Shown here in pieces: positions 11,793 to 24,200 of a stretch of DNA of 64,000 nucleotides (position 1 is its first letter; the number at the start of each line of letters is the position of its first letter). The translations under genes and the position numbers were made by a program. This DNA comes from Gnetum montanum (taxonomy: Eukaryota; Streptophyta; Gnetopsida; Gnetales; Gnetaceae), in the NCBI GenBank assembly GCA_015680685.1, contig MNCI01029043.1, forward strand, positions 304,646 through 368,645, in the 5' to 3' direction. The notes under the pieces are model-generated. The model did not search any database, was not told the origin of the DNA, and saw only the letters and a program-made list of their open reading frames with translations.

Positions 11793-13420
11793 ATGGAACC
11801 AACTGAGGGTTTGACTTGCACTTACATCAATAGCATAAACACATTAGAGCAAGTCCATTACCAACTTCCAAGTCTCAAAATTGAAAATATCAACTGGGAG
11901 AAGTTGAAAATCCTTGACAACTTTAAGCAAGAGCCCCTGGAGTTAAAACCATTACCAAACGGTATGGAGTACACATTTCTCAAAAATGGAAAACTAGTAA
12001 TTATTAATGCTAGGATTGCTCCTCAACAAAAAGAGAGAATGCTGAAAATGATGAAAAAATGGTTGAAAGTCTTCACTTGGTCATATCTTGGATTAATTAG
12101 AATAGACCCTAGGATATGCCAACATAGGATTTACATTGACCCCTCCATGAAGCCTCGATGACAACCATAGAGACGATTGAATCCAAAGTTGAAGTAAGTG
12201 GTTAAAGAAGAAATTGAACAACTTATAAAAGCTGGGTTCATCTACCCCATTGCTAATAGTGAATGGGTTAGTCCATTAGTTATTGTGCCCAACAAGGGAG
12301 GTAAATGGAGGGTGTGTATAGACTTTAGGCTACTAAACATGGCAACATTCAAAGACCACTTTCCATTATGATTCGTTGACCAGGTCTTAGACACCATTAC
12401 AAGGCATTGCTACTATAGTTTTCTAGATGGATATAGTGGATACAACCAAATCCAAATAGCACTAGAAGACCAAGCGAAGACCACATTCACAAGTCGTTGG
12501 GGGACATTTGCATACAAACAGATGTCATTTGGCTTGTGCAATGCTTTTTCAATGTTTCAACATTTAATTCTAAGTATCTTCCAACAACAAATAGGAAATG
12601 GTGTGGAGGTCTTCATGGATGATTTCTCCACCTACAGAATGAACTTTGATCAAGCCCTGGACCAATTAGAGAAAGTGCTAAAGCAGTGTGTTGAAACCAA
12701 TTTAAGGCTTAATTGGCAAAAAATCCATTTAATGGTCCAAGAAGGCATAGTATTAGGGCATAAGATTTCACAAACAGGGATAAAGGTAGACCCCAAAAAG
12801 ATTAAAGTCATCCATGGAATCACATGCCAACCTGAAATGGTAAAAGACATCTAATCATTCCTTGGACACACTAGCTATTATAGAAGATTCATAGAGAACT
12901 TTTCAAGGGTTGCAAAACCATTGGTTGAACTAACAAAAAAGGATGTACCTTTTGAATGGACCAGAGAATGTGAGTTAGCTTTTCATACTTTAAAATAGAA
13001 GCTTGTAGAAACATGTATTCTACAAGCTCTTGACTGGTCCAGACCATTCCACATCATGATTAATGTGTCCAGTTATGCTCTAGGAGTTGTACTTATATAG
13101 TTAGATGACCAAAAACATCCTTATTACATACACTATGCAAGTAGGAGTATTGCTAGTGCACAACTCAACTACACCACAACAAAAAAGGAATTAATGGCTA
13201 TGGTGTTTGCACTAGATAAGTTTAGGCACTATGTATTGGGCTATAAGGTATTTCTACACACAGACCATAGTGCAATTTGGTTCCTAATGAATAAACCAAT
13301 GGTGAGCCCTCACATCATATGATGGATCATAATCTTACAAGAGTTTGATCTTACAATGATTGATCATAAAGGCACTGAGAACATTGTTGCTGATCATTTA
13401 TCTTGGTTAAGATGGGACAA
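11793..13420 (+). pseudogene. pol: Reverse transcriptase and RNase H of element A
   Basis: RT copies element RNA into DNA, and RNase H removes the RNA strand. A linker frame (11793-12161) precedes the RT. Motifs in order are KWRVCIDFR (near 12305), FLDGYSGYNQ (near 12420), the palm active site VFMDDF (near 12610), and the thumb/connection [13 protein letters not shown] (near 12855). RNase H follows at about 13040-13420. Its first catalytic Asp region reads INVSSYA rather than the usual CDASxYA, so a metal ligand is lost, while HTDHSA and NIVADHLS remain. The linker with 11793 resembles the protein encoded in B up to its deletion junction. Confidence 0.88.
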
Positions 13421-13439
13421 CAAAGAGGATGAATATCCA

Positions 13440-14800
13440 CTTTTTGATCACTTTCTTAATGAATACCTCTTTGCAGGTGTAGTAAATAATCAATTAACCA
13501 TAGAAACAAATTAGTATAGTAGCATTCTTACCTATCTCTTTACACAACAAACACCACAAGAGTTAAACGCTAAAAAGAAACAACAGTTTCTTCATCGAGC
13601 CAAATATTTCATAGAAATCAATGGACACCTTTATAAGGTATGTTTTGATGGCTTGGTTTGATGGTGTGTTCCTGATGTAGATCAATTAAGAGTTCTCCAA
13701 AATGTACATGAAGGCCCTTGTGGGGGTCATTATGCTGGAAGACGAACAACCATTAAAATCTTGCTTACAGGATATTATTGGCCTACATTGTTCCAAGATG
13801 CTCATCATTTCATCCAATCTTGTGAGCACTGCCAACATGATGGGGGAATGATTGCTAGGATGGAGTGTCCACAATAATGGATTCAACCTTTAGAACCCTT
13901 CAACATATGGGGAATTGATTTTATGGGGCCTATTACACCAATGTCCAATGGAAAAGCCTACATTGCTGTTGCAATTGACTATTTCACAAAATGGACAGAA
14001 GTAGCCACTGTTACAGATTGTACATCATCTACTACTACATGATTTTTTTAACAACAAATCATTAACAAGTTTGGCATGCCTCGTGTGCTTATTTTTGACA
14101 ATGACACACATTTTATAGGTGTGACTTTTTGAAAATTGATGCAACACTTAGGAGTTGAACACAAATTGACTACACCATACCACCCTCAAGCAAATGGTCA
14201 CGCTAAAGTAACCAATAGGGAGATTATGAAAATATTGACTAGTACCATTAGCAAATATAGGTGAGAATGGAGCACCAAATTGAACAATGCTCTTTGGGCA
14301 TACCGCTCCACAAGGAAACTCCCTATAGGCTACTCTTCCTATGAGTTAGTGTACGGAAAATTCCCAATGCTTCCTATTCAAGAAAAAATCCATACACTAT
14401 CTATGATGTGTGATCTTAACCTTGACCTTAATCTAGCACAAAAATAATGGTTAATGAACCTTAACCTGCTAGATGAGAACCAATTAGTCGCCCTGTCATC
14501 TAATGAATTGTATAAGGCCTTTAATAAATGATATCATGACCTAAAAATTAGAAAAGTTAAGTACCAACTGGGAGATAAGGTTCTTTATTGGAACCCCACA
14601 CATGTGCCACAATGCACTAAATTTCAAATGTTGTGGGAAAGACCTTATATTATTCATGTAACTTTTCCTTCAAGAACCATGATGATTTACAAACCTGAGA
14701 GCCTAGATAAGAAATTATTGGTCAACGTCCAACAAACCAAACCTTTCCATAAGCCTAGAATAGTTAGTATCCATACTACCTTTATTGGTGGACAACCCTT
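13440..14800 (+). pseudogene. pol: Integrase of element A
   Basis: Integrase inserts the cDNA copy. A zinc-binding H-H-C-C domain spans about 13690-13875 (VHEGPCGGHYAGR, then CEHCQ). The core follows with WGIDFMGP (first catalytic Asp, near 13910), FDNDTHF (second Asp, near 14095), and NGHAKVTNRE (near 14200), where the catalytic Glu has become Lys. The C-terminal part continues to about 14780. Several stops (TAG/TGA) also disrupt it. Confidence 0.86.
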
Positions 14801-14819
14801 CTTGCTATTTCGAATCTCC

Positions 14820-16743
14820 TTCCTCCAACTTAGTCATGGGGGAGATGGACACCAATGCTAACCATTTGAAGCCCTCAATTCCTTTTGTATTTTTGTTTTA
14901 CACATCTTTTCAAATTTACTTATTTTTTTCACACCATCATTCATATTTTTACTATTTCTTTGTTTGATTTACTTTCATTTGTCATATAATAAGTGCTCAT
15001 GATGGTGAGTTGGACTATAATAATGTAGATTGCTAATGTTCGATTTTTACCTTTGATTTTCAATGTTGATACTAAGATATGGTTCTTTTGATAAAATAGG
15101 TAATGAGTCCACGTCGTCCATTCATCCATTCAACAATGTGGTCTCCCTTGGCTTTGGAACTGTACTGTCCCTTTTTTCTAAGGAAAACTTATTAATGAAG
15201 TAGTGACTTGGTAGTCTTCAAACCAAGGAAGGATTCAACGGTTGAAAAGCTTGTGATCTCAAGGGGATTCAACGCATTTGTGTTGGCTATTCTCTTGGGT
15301 ATTTGGATGTTTTTCATGGGTTTTCTACCATTCTGCCATTGACCAAATATTATGAAGTTGAATGAATCTAAATAAGTCTTTTCATGGTGTGGTTCTCACA
15401 AAAAGAAAAGAAAAAAAAAACTAGTGGGAATTCAAAGCACACCCCTTATGCATAACAAAGAAACATGGGTTGCAAACATTGGTTATGGCACTAGAAAGAG
15501 ATGTTACCCATGATTGAAGGTTCCCTCTACCTAAAGACCTTTCTCACTTCCTACTTTCCTATCTTTCTCTCTTTGGAATGGTGGTGACTCAATGGATGCA
15601 TTCTTGTTGCTTCATAAGGATGAGTTGGTCAAATGTGTTGATGCGAGGTCACTGGATGTGGTTGGTGAGTATGAACTTGGGATGAAATTTATTCAATCAC
15701 CTTAACCACCTAATACACAAAGGAATTTATACAACCTTGCTCTTGGGATTCCATTCCATTTCCTCCTCTCCTTCCATATTTCTTCCCATATTCCACCTCA
15801 TTGCCGATTTTATGATTAGTCTATGTCTTCATTGATGTATTGTTACTCTTCGGTAAATTCTTGTGGGTAAGTTCTTAACCTTTGTCTCCATATGTCATTC
15901 CAAGAGCCCATGGACTCTTTGGTTTGTGGGTCTATCAAGGCATCAAAGGCATGAGCCTGCTTTGGGGAGGAACCACTGGCATTCCTTTTTGATCAATTAT
16001 TAAGTTCTTTCCCTTAAACATTCTTTGCAATCAACCATTTCTTGTTTCATCACCATCCATGACATCCATTTTATTAGCTTCACTGTTGTTATTTTCCTCA
16101 TCTTCATTGTTCCTTCAATTTTTTCACCCTATCACTACCGGAGGTTCACTCTTAGTTGTGGGAGCCCTGTCACAAATTTTTCCATTCAATTACCTATCTC
16201 ACCCCTACACTTTGGGTACTTATCAGTTAAAAACCCCTAACCTAGTATCTGCCATACCCACAACCCAACCAATGCACTTATATTGAGGCAAGGTATCAGC
16301 TGCATTGTGACTTATCTATCCTTGCTAATTTGTGAATGTGTTGTGTGTACAGATGGCGATTACACGAACAATGGACTAGGATAGGAGGAAGCACTCGGGA
16401 TGGACTAGAGTTAGAGCGTTTACACAATGAATAAGTTTGGTCATGTGGCTATGGATGAACAACAGAGTGCACATTTTTGACATTGATAGCAATGCATCTT
16501 ATTTTCTTTTCTCTCTCTCTTTCTCTTCAAGCTATTGGATGAGGGTCTGGATGTCATCTATGTACAGTGTTCACCATAAAGGGCATGAATACCAATGTTG
16601 TAATATGTTTGTCGATCCATTCACCAGTAACTTTGAGTCTGTTATTCCTTGTTGCTGTCAATTCTCATTCATTCAATAATCCCATACCTTCCCAATATTT
16701 TGTAAGGAACTCAAGGATGAGTTTTCATTTAGTCATGGGGGTA
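14820..16743 (+). other. 3' non-coding region of element A
   Basis: About 1.9 kb between integrase and 3' LTR without a convincing gene. Athila elements may carry an env-like frame here, but none could be supported. The region aligns with the corresponding part of element B (about 23240 down to 21373). It ends in the purine tract ATGGGGGTA (16735-16743) that primes second-strand synthesis. Confidence 0.7.
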
Positions 16744-17606
16744 TGATGAGTTGCGATATCGGGTACGCGATATCAGAGCCTTCTAAGTGATATTGGACAT
16801 TCGATATCGAGGCCTATCTTGTCACCTATAAATAAGAGATGGGCGTATTTGGTTTGGCAATAGTTAGTTCATTAATCTTAGTCCCTTACCCAAANATTTG
16901 GCAATAGTTAGTTCATTAATCTTAGTCCCTTACCCAAACTCTTACCTTTTTCCCTTCTCAAAGTTAGAATTATTTTTGAGTGCTTATAGTAGGAGTCATA
17001 AAGTGAACGGATCCTTCTTCGAGTATTGTGTACCTAAGCACATCTTATGGCTAGAAATAAAGAAGAACCTTGTGATAAAGCTTGCAGCATTCAGAATAGC
17101 TTATTTAATGTTATTTACAATTATTTAATGTTTTCCATAGTTAATTAATTTTCTCTCTCTTACCTTGTTAACTCTCCCAAGTAAGCACACTCAATACGAC
17201 CACTTTGAGCATGTGTGGAACAGTTGGTAACCCAGTAACAATTAGCTTTTGGTAATCCCAGTAGTGTTGCACTAGTTTAGGATGTGGACGGAAAGTGAGA
17301 ATGGATGCTGGTGTTAGGACTAGTTAGAGCATAGTCGATTAGTTAAGTTAAAGTGGTTACTTAATTAGTTCACTTCTCCCTTTGTAGCACTAAGACATAA
17401 AACATAAAAATATATAAAAATCATATACCTCAAGCTTACTTAACCATATAGTCATGTTATACAAGTAAGCTTGGGAAGACAATGATTGACTAACCCATCC
17501 AGGTTTTGTAAAGGCACATAAGCACTTAGTCCTTGGAATTCGACTAGATCATGCATGTACACTCATATTTGTATGGTTGAGCATAGAGATACCTCGCCAC
17601 TCATCA
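16744..17606 (+). repeat. 3' LTR of element A
   Basis: It starts TGATGAG and ends CTCATCA (863 bp). GATATC-type motifs occur at about 16755-16817 and TATAAAT at 16827-16833. A block of about 42 bp is repeated on both sides of a single N (16895). The 5' LTR lacks this repeat, so it is almost surely an assembly artefact and accounts for the extra length. Confidence 0.92.
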
Positions 17607-17611
17607 TAGGT
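17607..17611. other. Target-site duplication of element A, right copy (TAGGT)
   Basis: Identical to 8314-8318. The D leader resumes after it. Confidence 0.92.
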
Positions 17612-18481
17612 GGTTGGGTGTTAATTTTTCCAACATCTACTGTGAATTTTAGCAATCAAAACCAAAATTGAACACCCAAACACCAACATTCCACCTTAGC
17701 CATAATTCTCATTTCAAAACCAATGTTTCCATCCTTACCATGCAAAAGTATTTTCCCCCTTCCTTTGTGGTTGAATTTGAGCAATTTTTAAAACCATGTT
17801 TAGAAAGTTGCAAGGTTTTATTTTGGCTGTTCCACTTTCCCCCCTTTCACCAACATTGGTTTTAGAAGGTGTGAGATCCCCCATCTCACCCCCTCTTGTC
17901 CCCCTGCCACACTTGGGGGTGTGACAACTAGGAAACCAACATGGGTGAAGCTTGACCCAATGTTATTAGCTTGTCATTTTTGGTAAAAGGATAAACCCCC
18001 TTACCTCCCACTTACTACTTATATTAAGTAATTCTTTTTTTTTTATCATTTTTGCATATTTTGATAAGATTTAAACCTCATAGTAATTACAACTTTTAAA
18101 ATTTACATCCTTTCTCCACACCTTTAATAGCTTTCACCCTCTTTTTATCAAAATTAGCCTTCTAAGGTGTGAGATCTCTTTATCTCATCCCCTCTTTTCC
18201 CCCAACCATATCTAGGGATGTGACAACTAGTAAGCTAGCATGGACATCAAGGAGTGTGAAAAATAAAAGGTTAGTGTGGGTAAAGTTTGCTATCACCTTT
18301 TCACCTTTCCATTTTTGGTAAAGGAGCCTAGCCCCCATATCCCCTACTTGCTATTTTTAGTAAGTACCCCATTTTTTGACCATTTTAACTTCCTTTGATT
18401 GTTCTTCATTTTCACTTGTTGAAATCTTCTCTCATTTTTACTTTTTGTAGCCTATCTTGAGTAGTTCTCATTAAAATAACC
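17612..18481 (+). repeat. Leader of element D with an internal ~300-bp direct duplication
   Basis: Non-coding leader between the A insertion and the gag ATG. Two diverged copies begin near 17862 (AAGGTGTGAGATCCCCCATC) and 18166 (AAGGTGTGAGATCTCTTTATC). Each continues through TGTGACAACTAG, a TTTTTGGTAAA block and a TACT...TTA...TAAGTA block. This is a local tandem duplication, diverged since it formed. Confidence 0.6.
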
Positions 18482-19591
18482 ATGTCTATCCCATGATCAA
18501 CTACGTTGCCTTACAACTACATTGACAATAGGTTAGATCAATAAGCTATGAGGGTCTATGACTCTAAAGATCCTACCATCATTGACTGTAGGTGATGTTT
18601 GAGGGTCAGAGGGAAAATTCATAACTGTGTAGCCATAAATGAAGATCGTTATAACTTCATTTATGCTAAAATATAGGTAGGAATGCTAATTCCATGAATT
18701 TAAGATAAGGCCAAGAGGGAATTTGAACTCATACATAAGAGTGGAAAAGAGTACATCCCTTCCTTATATGATCAAAGTCCCCTTATTAACATCTATGCTA
18801 GCATCCTAGCCCAAATGATTGCCTTAGAAGAAGAAGATGACAAGCATAGCTCTAAGGAACAATAGGAAAAGAAGGATGAATTTAAGGAAGAATATGAGAT
18901 TGAAGACATCTTGGGAGGACTATTCCAACAAAGATCCCTCAAGGTTGCAAAACCTTCCTCTAATGCTTTTGTTTTCTCCATGGGCATGGTGCCACCATCT
19001 TCCACTCCCTCCTACCCTACTATAGTGGAACCTACACTTGTTATAGCCACTTATCAAACTTAAGAAATTCCACAAACAATAAATCATAGCACATCAATTC
19101 CATTTACAAAATAATCCTGATATATAAAACCATCGATAATGGCTTTTACTACTGCAAATCTACTAACTACACACATGGTGCCCACTATGAGTTCCCAAGA
19201 AACACAAGGGTCACATACTCCCTTTATCCCATTTGTGCCTTAAGTATAGATATAGGTGTCCTTTTCTCTATTTTGTCGACAAGTCACAACCATAACACAA
19301 CCCATTCCTTCTGTCATGCAATCCATAACGAGGCCACAAGCCTCACAACAAATACCATAACCACATGTGTAAGCCTCATAGCCAACATGACCATCACATG
19401 GCCTAGACCAAGCCTTCCAGATGATCTAGGACCTAACCAAGAAGTTAAATAGGCTCAAAGCCTCTATGTTCCAAAGTGTAAAGATCATGGACTTCTACCA
19501 AGATGATCCTATTAGTCCAGTTGTTCCATCTTTGAGACTTCCTCCTGGTATCCTTGTCCTCAAGTTTACCAAATGCAAAAGTAACCCTAAT
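18482..19591 (+). pseudogene. gag: gag of element D, 5' part
   Basis: The start ATG at 18482 matches the gag start of E (59102, minus strand), and both continue with a similar N-terminus ending in a VYDSKDPTxIDCR-like motif. Stops are frequent. The frame 19466-19591 (MFQSVKIMDFYQDD...) runs into the C1 insertion at 19592, and the same protein continues at 31297. Confidence 0.72.
19587..19591. other. Target-site duplication of element C1, left copy (CTAAT)
   Basis: Identical to 31292-31296. Joins the two gag halves of D when the insertion is removed. Confidence 0.9.
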
Positions 19592-20157
19592 TGTGAGAGA
19601 GGTAGTAGGATTGGTGGTGACCTGCTACCTCCTCCACGGTTTGGGGGCCGTGGGGGCATAAGGGGTCCTTTGCTCCTTGTGTCTTTAGAATCATACTGGC
19701 ATGGTAGTTCCATGCATTAGTAAGACGAGGCTATGACCTACATCATTACCCCACTCAGTAGGACCTTTCTTGGGAGGGTTGCGTAGTTGAACTCTATGTT
19801 GGGGTGTTTTTACCAGGTGTGTCATGGGACGTGTTATGGGATGTTGCATGCGCTCCTTGGAGCACGACACCAACTACTAGCATGCAGTGATGAATTTGGA
19901 GAGTTCAACTGGTAGTCCTCATGGTGTCCATGTGAGTGGAGCAAGGGAGTGCTATCTAGATTGTTAGCATATCATGAATATTGTTTATGAAACACCGCTC
20001 AGGAGACATGTTAACACTAACACATTGTTTGTTGGCATGTGTTTCAGGATTGTTGATTGCTGAGGCATATTCCTCTTGAGTTTTATCCTAGTTCAGAATC
20101 TACTTGGGAAACTCTTAGGGTGCCAAAAAATGTGCTCAGGGAAAATGTTGTTAAAGA
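19592..20157 (+). repeat. 5' LTR of element C1
   Basis: It starts TGTGAGAGAGG and ends directly before the primer site (566 bp). It aligns over its whole length with the C1 3' LTR (564 bp) and with the two parts of the C2 LTR (209 + 354 bp). Confidence 0.88.
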
Positions 20158-20170
20158 TGGTATCGGAGCC
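20158..20170 (+). promoter_or_regulatory. Primer-binding site of C1 (tRNA-iMet type)
   Basis: TGGTATCGGAGCC follows the LTR directly. It differs by one base from the initiator-Met site TGGTATCAGAGCC used by many chromoviruses. Confidence 0.85.
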
Positions 20171-20309
20171 TCATAGTTTTAGTTATTGGTAAAAATTTCT
20201 CGCTAAGTGGGTTTGAGGGTTTGTGGTTTGTGAGGTTTCCATTTTCAACTTCTACTAACCACTCTCCCTTTAAGGGTGGCCTTGTGCTAAAGATCTCTCT
20301 TTGACAAAC

Positions 20310-20334
20310 ATGGAGCCTGGTGGACCGAGTGACA
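20310..20334 (+). pseudogene. gag: gag start of C1, truncated by C2
   Basis: An ATG at 20310, about 140 bp after the primer site, opens a frame reading MEPGGPSD before C2 begins at 20335. Position fits a chromovirus gag start, but too little is left to prove it. TGACA at 20330-20334 is the expected surviving target-site duplication of C2. Confidence 0.4.
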
Positions 20335-20543
20335 TGGTTAACGTTGTCCTTGAGCACGTTGTTCGGCACCCCAAGAGTTTTCCAAGTAGATTTTGAATCG
20401 GGAAAAAACTCAAGAGGAATACACCTCAGTAATCAACAATCCTGAAACACATGCCAACAAACAATGTGTTAGTGTTAGCATGTCTCCTGAGTGGTGTTTC
20501 ATAAACAATATTCACGATACGCTAACAAGCTAAATAGCACTCC
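20335..20543 (-). repeat. 3' LTR of C2, downstream part
   Basis: This 209-bp piece ends (minus strand) in AACCA next to the C1 leader. With 26289-26642 it makes a 563-bp LTR. The split is caused by element B. Confidence 0.85.
20539..20543. other. Target-site duplication of element B, left copy (ACTCC)
   Basis: Identical to 26284-26288 and located inside the C2 LTR. Confidence 0.9.
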
Positions 20544-21372
20544 TAATGAGTGGCGAGGTACCCCTACACTCAACCATACAAATACAAGCATTACACACAT
20601 GATCTGGTTGAACTCCGTAGACTAAGTACCTACACGCCTAATGGAGCACTTAAGGTTAATCATTTTTTGTCTTCCCAGACTTACTTGTATTTGTTATGGT
20701 TGTATGGTTAAGTAAGTGTGAGGTATGTGATTTTTATATCTTTTATGTTTTATCTCCTATGCTAACAAGGTAAAGGGTGAAGAGACTAATTAACTAACTT
20801 TAACTAAATAACTAGGCCTTAATTAACCTAGCATCAGCATCCGTTCCCACTTACCATTTACACCCTGAAAAAATGCAACCTTGATTACCAAATGTTATTC
20901 ATTACTAGGATCACCAAGCATAATGCATGTGCTCGAAGTGGTCGTATTGAGTGCACTTAACTATGGGAGAAGGGTTGAGAGAGAATTAATTAACTAATAA
21001 AGCATTCAAATGATGAATAATAAATAACAATAAATAAAGTTCTATTTAGCCTAGTCCATGTACTGCAAGGTTTATCCAACAGTTCATCTTTATTTTTGTA
21101 CAAAAACTTGTGTTCAGGTACAATATTTGCTCGAATAAAGATCTGTTCACTTTGGAGCTGCTACTGTGGGCACATGGAAATTATTCTATCTCTAGAGAGG
21201 TAAAACTGCCAAAGTTTCTCTAAGGGTCTAGATCTAGATGGAGAAACAAGGGAGAGTCGCCTCTTATTTATAGACTTGGCAGCACACCACGATATCACGT
21301 ACACGATATCGCAGGGGATGATGCAATATCATGTACACGATATCATGGCCCATGCGATATCACGTCCCATCA
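20544..21372 (-). repeat. 3' LTR of element B
   Basis: On the minus strand it starts TGATGGG at 21372 and ends CTCATTA at 20544 (829 bp; the CA end has mutated to TA). GATATC palindromes occur at about 21291-21361, and the TATA box TATAAATA is at 21265-21272. The purine tract lies at 21373-21382. Confidence 0.9.
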
Positions 21373-23280
21373 TACCCCCATGACTGAATAAAAACTCATC
21401 CTCGAGTTCCTTACAAAATATTTGGAAGGTATGGGATTATTGACTTGAATGAAACTAATGGTGAATGGGATGACATGTGAACGAATCATCATTATAGAAC
21501 ATGATAAAACTGGTGTTCACGACAAGAAGAGTGAACATCTTATACATTTGACATCAAGCCTTATTTGGTAGTTGAGAGAGAAGAGAGAAGAGAGAAGAAG
21601 TCTACTACTGCCAATGCCAAGATTATGCCTTTCATTGTTTATCTGTAAGTGTGCCATCAATCTTGCTCCTTGCATAGCTGCTTCAACACCGATCCATTCC
21701 AAGTGTTTCCTCCAGATCCAATTCATTATTGTATGATTTCCATCTACACACACAACACATTCTTATATTAGCAAGGGTAAATGAATCACCATGCAGTTGA
21801 TACCTTGCTTTGGTGAAAAGTTCCATTGGCTGAGTTGTGGTATGGCTGATACAAAATTAGAGATATATAATAGTGGTGACTATTGAAGGTGTAGGGGCTA
21901 AGAGAAAATTGAAAAATTTGGGTCAAGACCCCCATGACTAAGAGCAAATCTCTGGTAGCGATAGAATGGAGAAAAAGAAAAGGAACAAAAAATGTTAAGA
22001 AAAAGAGACAACTATAACGTCGATGAAGTGGATGTCAAGATGGAAATGAACAAAATAGGATGGATTGCAAAAAATGTTATGGGAAATAATTTAACTAGTG
22101 TACCAAATAGGAATGCCAGTGGGTCCTCCCCAAAGCAAGCTCATGCCCTTAATGCCCTGAAAAACCTACATTTAAAGAGTCCGTAGGCTCTAGGAATGCC
22201 ATTTGGAATAAGAGTTAAAGTCTTAACCACAAGAATTTACCAAAAAGAAAATAATGCATCAACAAAAATATGGACTATTGATATAACTGGCAATGAGGTG
22301 ATAGATGGGGAAAGAAGGATGGAAAAGAGAGAATGGAATGGAGTCTCATGAACAAGGTGGTGTACAGTCCCTTGTGTATTTTAATGATTAATGTGACTTA
22401 GTAAATCCCATTCCAAGTCCGACCTCAAACAAACCACATCCAGTGACTTCGCATCAATGCAGTTGGCCAATCCATCCACTTGAAGTAACAAGAATGTCTT
22501 CACCAAAGAGCCACCACCATGCCGACGAAACAAAGGAGGAGAGAATAGGAAGCAAGAAGGGCCTTAGTTAGAGGGAACATGTTTATTTTAGTTCCATAAC
22601 CAATGCTTGTAGCCCACATGATTATTTCATCTAAGGGGTGTGCTTTGAGTTTTCACTATTTTTTTTTGTTTTTGGGTTTTTGAATGAGAACCACACCATG
22701 CAAAGACTTATTATTTTTATTTACTTAGCTTCCCAATAAGTGGGTAACATCAAAACACCCAAGAGAATGGCCAACACAAATGCATCAAGTTCCCTTGAAG
22801 TCACACCCTTTTCAATCCTTGAGTCCTCCCTTAGTTTGAGAAATGTCCAATCACCAATTCGTTATAGTTCTTATTATTGAAAAAGGGACTATACAGTTCC
22901 AAGCTAAGAGAGAGCATAGAAATTTGTAGATGTATGGATGAAGTGGACTCATTGCCTATGATATCAAAAGAACCATACCATAGTATCAACATCATAACTT
23001 TAAAGGTAAAAACCAAACATTAGTAATCAATAGGAAAATAGTTCATACCATCATGAAGAACACTTATTAAATGACAAACTTGAAAAAATGGATAACACAC
23101 ACACACACACACAAAGAAATGAAAAAGAATAAATGATGTTGTAAAACAAAAACAAGAAAAGTTAAAGAAATTTGTAAAACAAAAACTTAAAAGAACTAAG
23201 GGCCTTAAATGATCAACATAGGTTGCCATCTCCCCCATGAATGAATCGGAAGGGAGAGATCCAAAATAATGAATGCTTGT
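21373..23280 (-). other. 3' non-coding region of element B
   Basis: Corresponds to 14820-16743 of element A. A short (AC)n microsatellite lies at about 23094-23113. No gene supported. Short frames such as 21517-21753 have no recognisable motif. Confidence 0.65.
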
Positions 23281-24200
23281 TAGAATTTTTTAGAAGTGTC
23301 CAACATCTCTCGATTGATGTTTTCAGGTTAAGGGATGGAAGTCGACGATGCACATACTTCAATGTATCTATGCCTTCATTGTGGGCATGAGTTGTCCTCC
23401 CAGTTCGTTCCATGCATCTTGGTGGGCTGCTCTCTTAATCAGCTATCAACCACTGGGTGTTCTCTTGTTGTGTGGTTGCTACATACAGGCACCGTTGTAT
23501 CTGTGTTTCTTGGGCATACCAATGGCATGCAGGAGATGCTGAGCATTTCTCCATGTCATCACCTTCTGAGTCACTGTATGTGATGCATGGAACTTTCTTC
23601 TTCTTGATCTTTCCATAAATATTTTCCTTAGATATTTCCAAGGAAATATCATGGTTCCATAGGCACGCGTTGATGGTGTTGAGCCATACCCTTCCCATTA
23701 TAATTGGGAAGTCCCCCTTATTACTGTTGACTTCTACCACTAGGAAATCAGCTAAGTATGACCAACCACACATAGTGGTAACGATGTCCTCCACCAATCC
23801 CAATGGAATGGTGATGGAATAGTCAGCTAGCTCTAGTTGAATGTTGCTCTTCTTAAGTTGGGGAAGGTTCCAGGCTTGATACATTTCTCATGAGATTAAG
23901 TTGACTCTGGAACTTGAGTCAAGAAGAGCCTTATGTGGTTCATTCCCGATGACTTGGAGGTAGATTAAGGGACTTTTAGGGTTAGAGAGTTTCTTGGGAA
24001 GGTGGCCCACCTTGATCCAGTTGGTAACGGTATGAATTAACATAACCATATGCGTTAATCCCTGTTGTTGGTTTGAAGGGAGCTTTGAAGCCTTGTATGT
24101 TGGAGGATCATGCACAGGCTAAACCGCTTGTGGTTGTGAGAGCTTGTTTAGGCTTTTGGTTCTAAAGAAAGGTCTTCTCTTCTTGCGGTTGTCAGAACTA
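23280..24200 (-). pseudogene. Aspartic protease and linker of element B, fused to the 3' region
   Basis: The minus-strand frames 24115-23888 and 23884-23435 encode an Athila-type protease: active-site region ALLDSSSRVNLIS, then LADYSITIPLGLVEDI and PIIMGRVWL. As in element A, the catalytic Gly is Ser. The following linker frame (23413-23213) matches the start of the RT linker of A, then switches directly to the sequence found after integrase in A, so about 3 kb of pol is absent. Confidence 0.8.

Larger units (their letters stand above)
8319..17606 (+). mobile_element. Element A: complete but decayed Athila-like retrotransposon
   Basis: Two LTRs (8319-9151 and 16744-17606) flank an internal region with primer-binding site, gag, protease, RT, RNase H, integrase, a long 3' non-coding stretch and a G-rich purine tract. 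Perfect TAGGT duplications flank it. Total length is 9288 bp including a 230-N gap and a short artefactual duplication in the 3' LTR. The lineage follows from a tRNA-Asp-type primer site and RT/RNase H sequences close to Athila (FMDD active site, the ENIVADHLS motif ending RNase H). All genes contain many stops, mostly TAG and TGA. Confidence 0.93.

Noticed and set aside
14820-16743. Possible Athila env-like gene
   Set aside because: No frame longer than about 80 codons, no signal peptide plus membrane-anchor pattern that holds up in B.
19495-19720. Open frames on both strands across the C1 LTR start
   Set aside because: They run from D gag into the C1 LTR, so only the part up to 19591 on the plus strand is coding.
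23094-23113. (AC)n microsatellite
   Set aside because: Ordinary short microsatellite, noted only within the B 3' region.
23335-23583. Plus-strand frames opposite the B protease
   Set aside because: Shadow frames of the minus-strand protease, which has the recognisable motifs.
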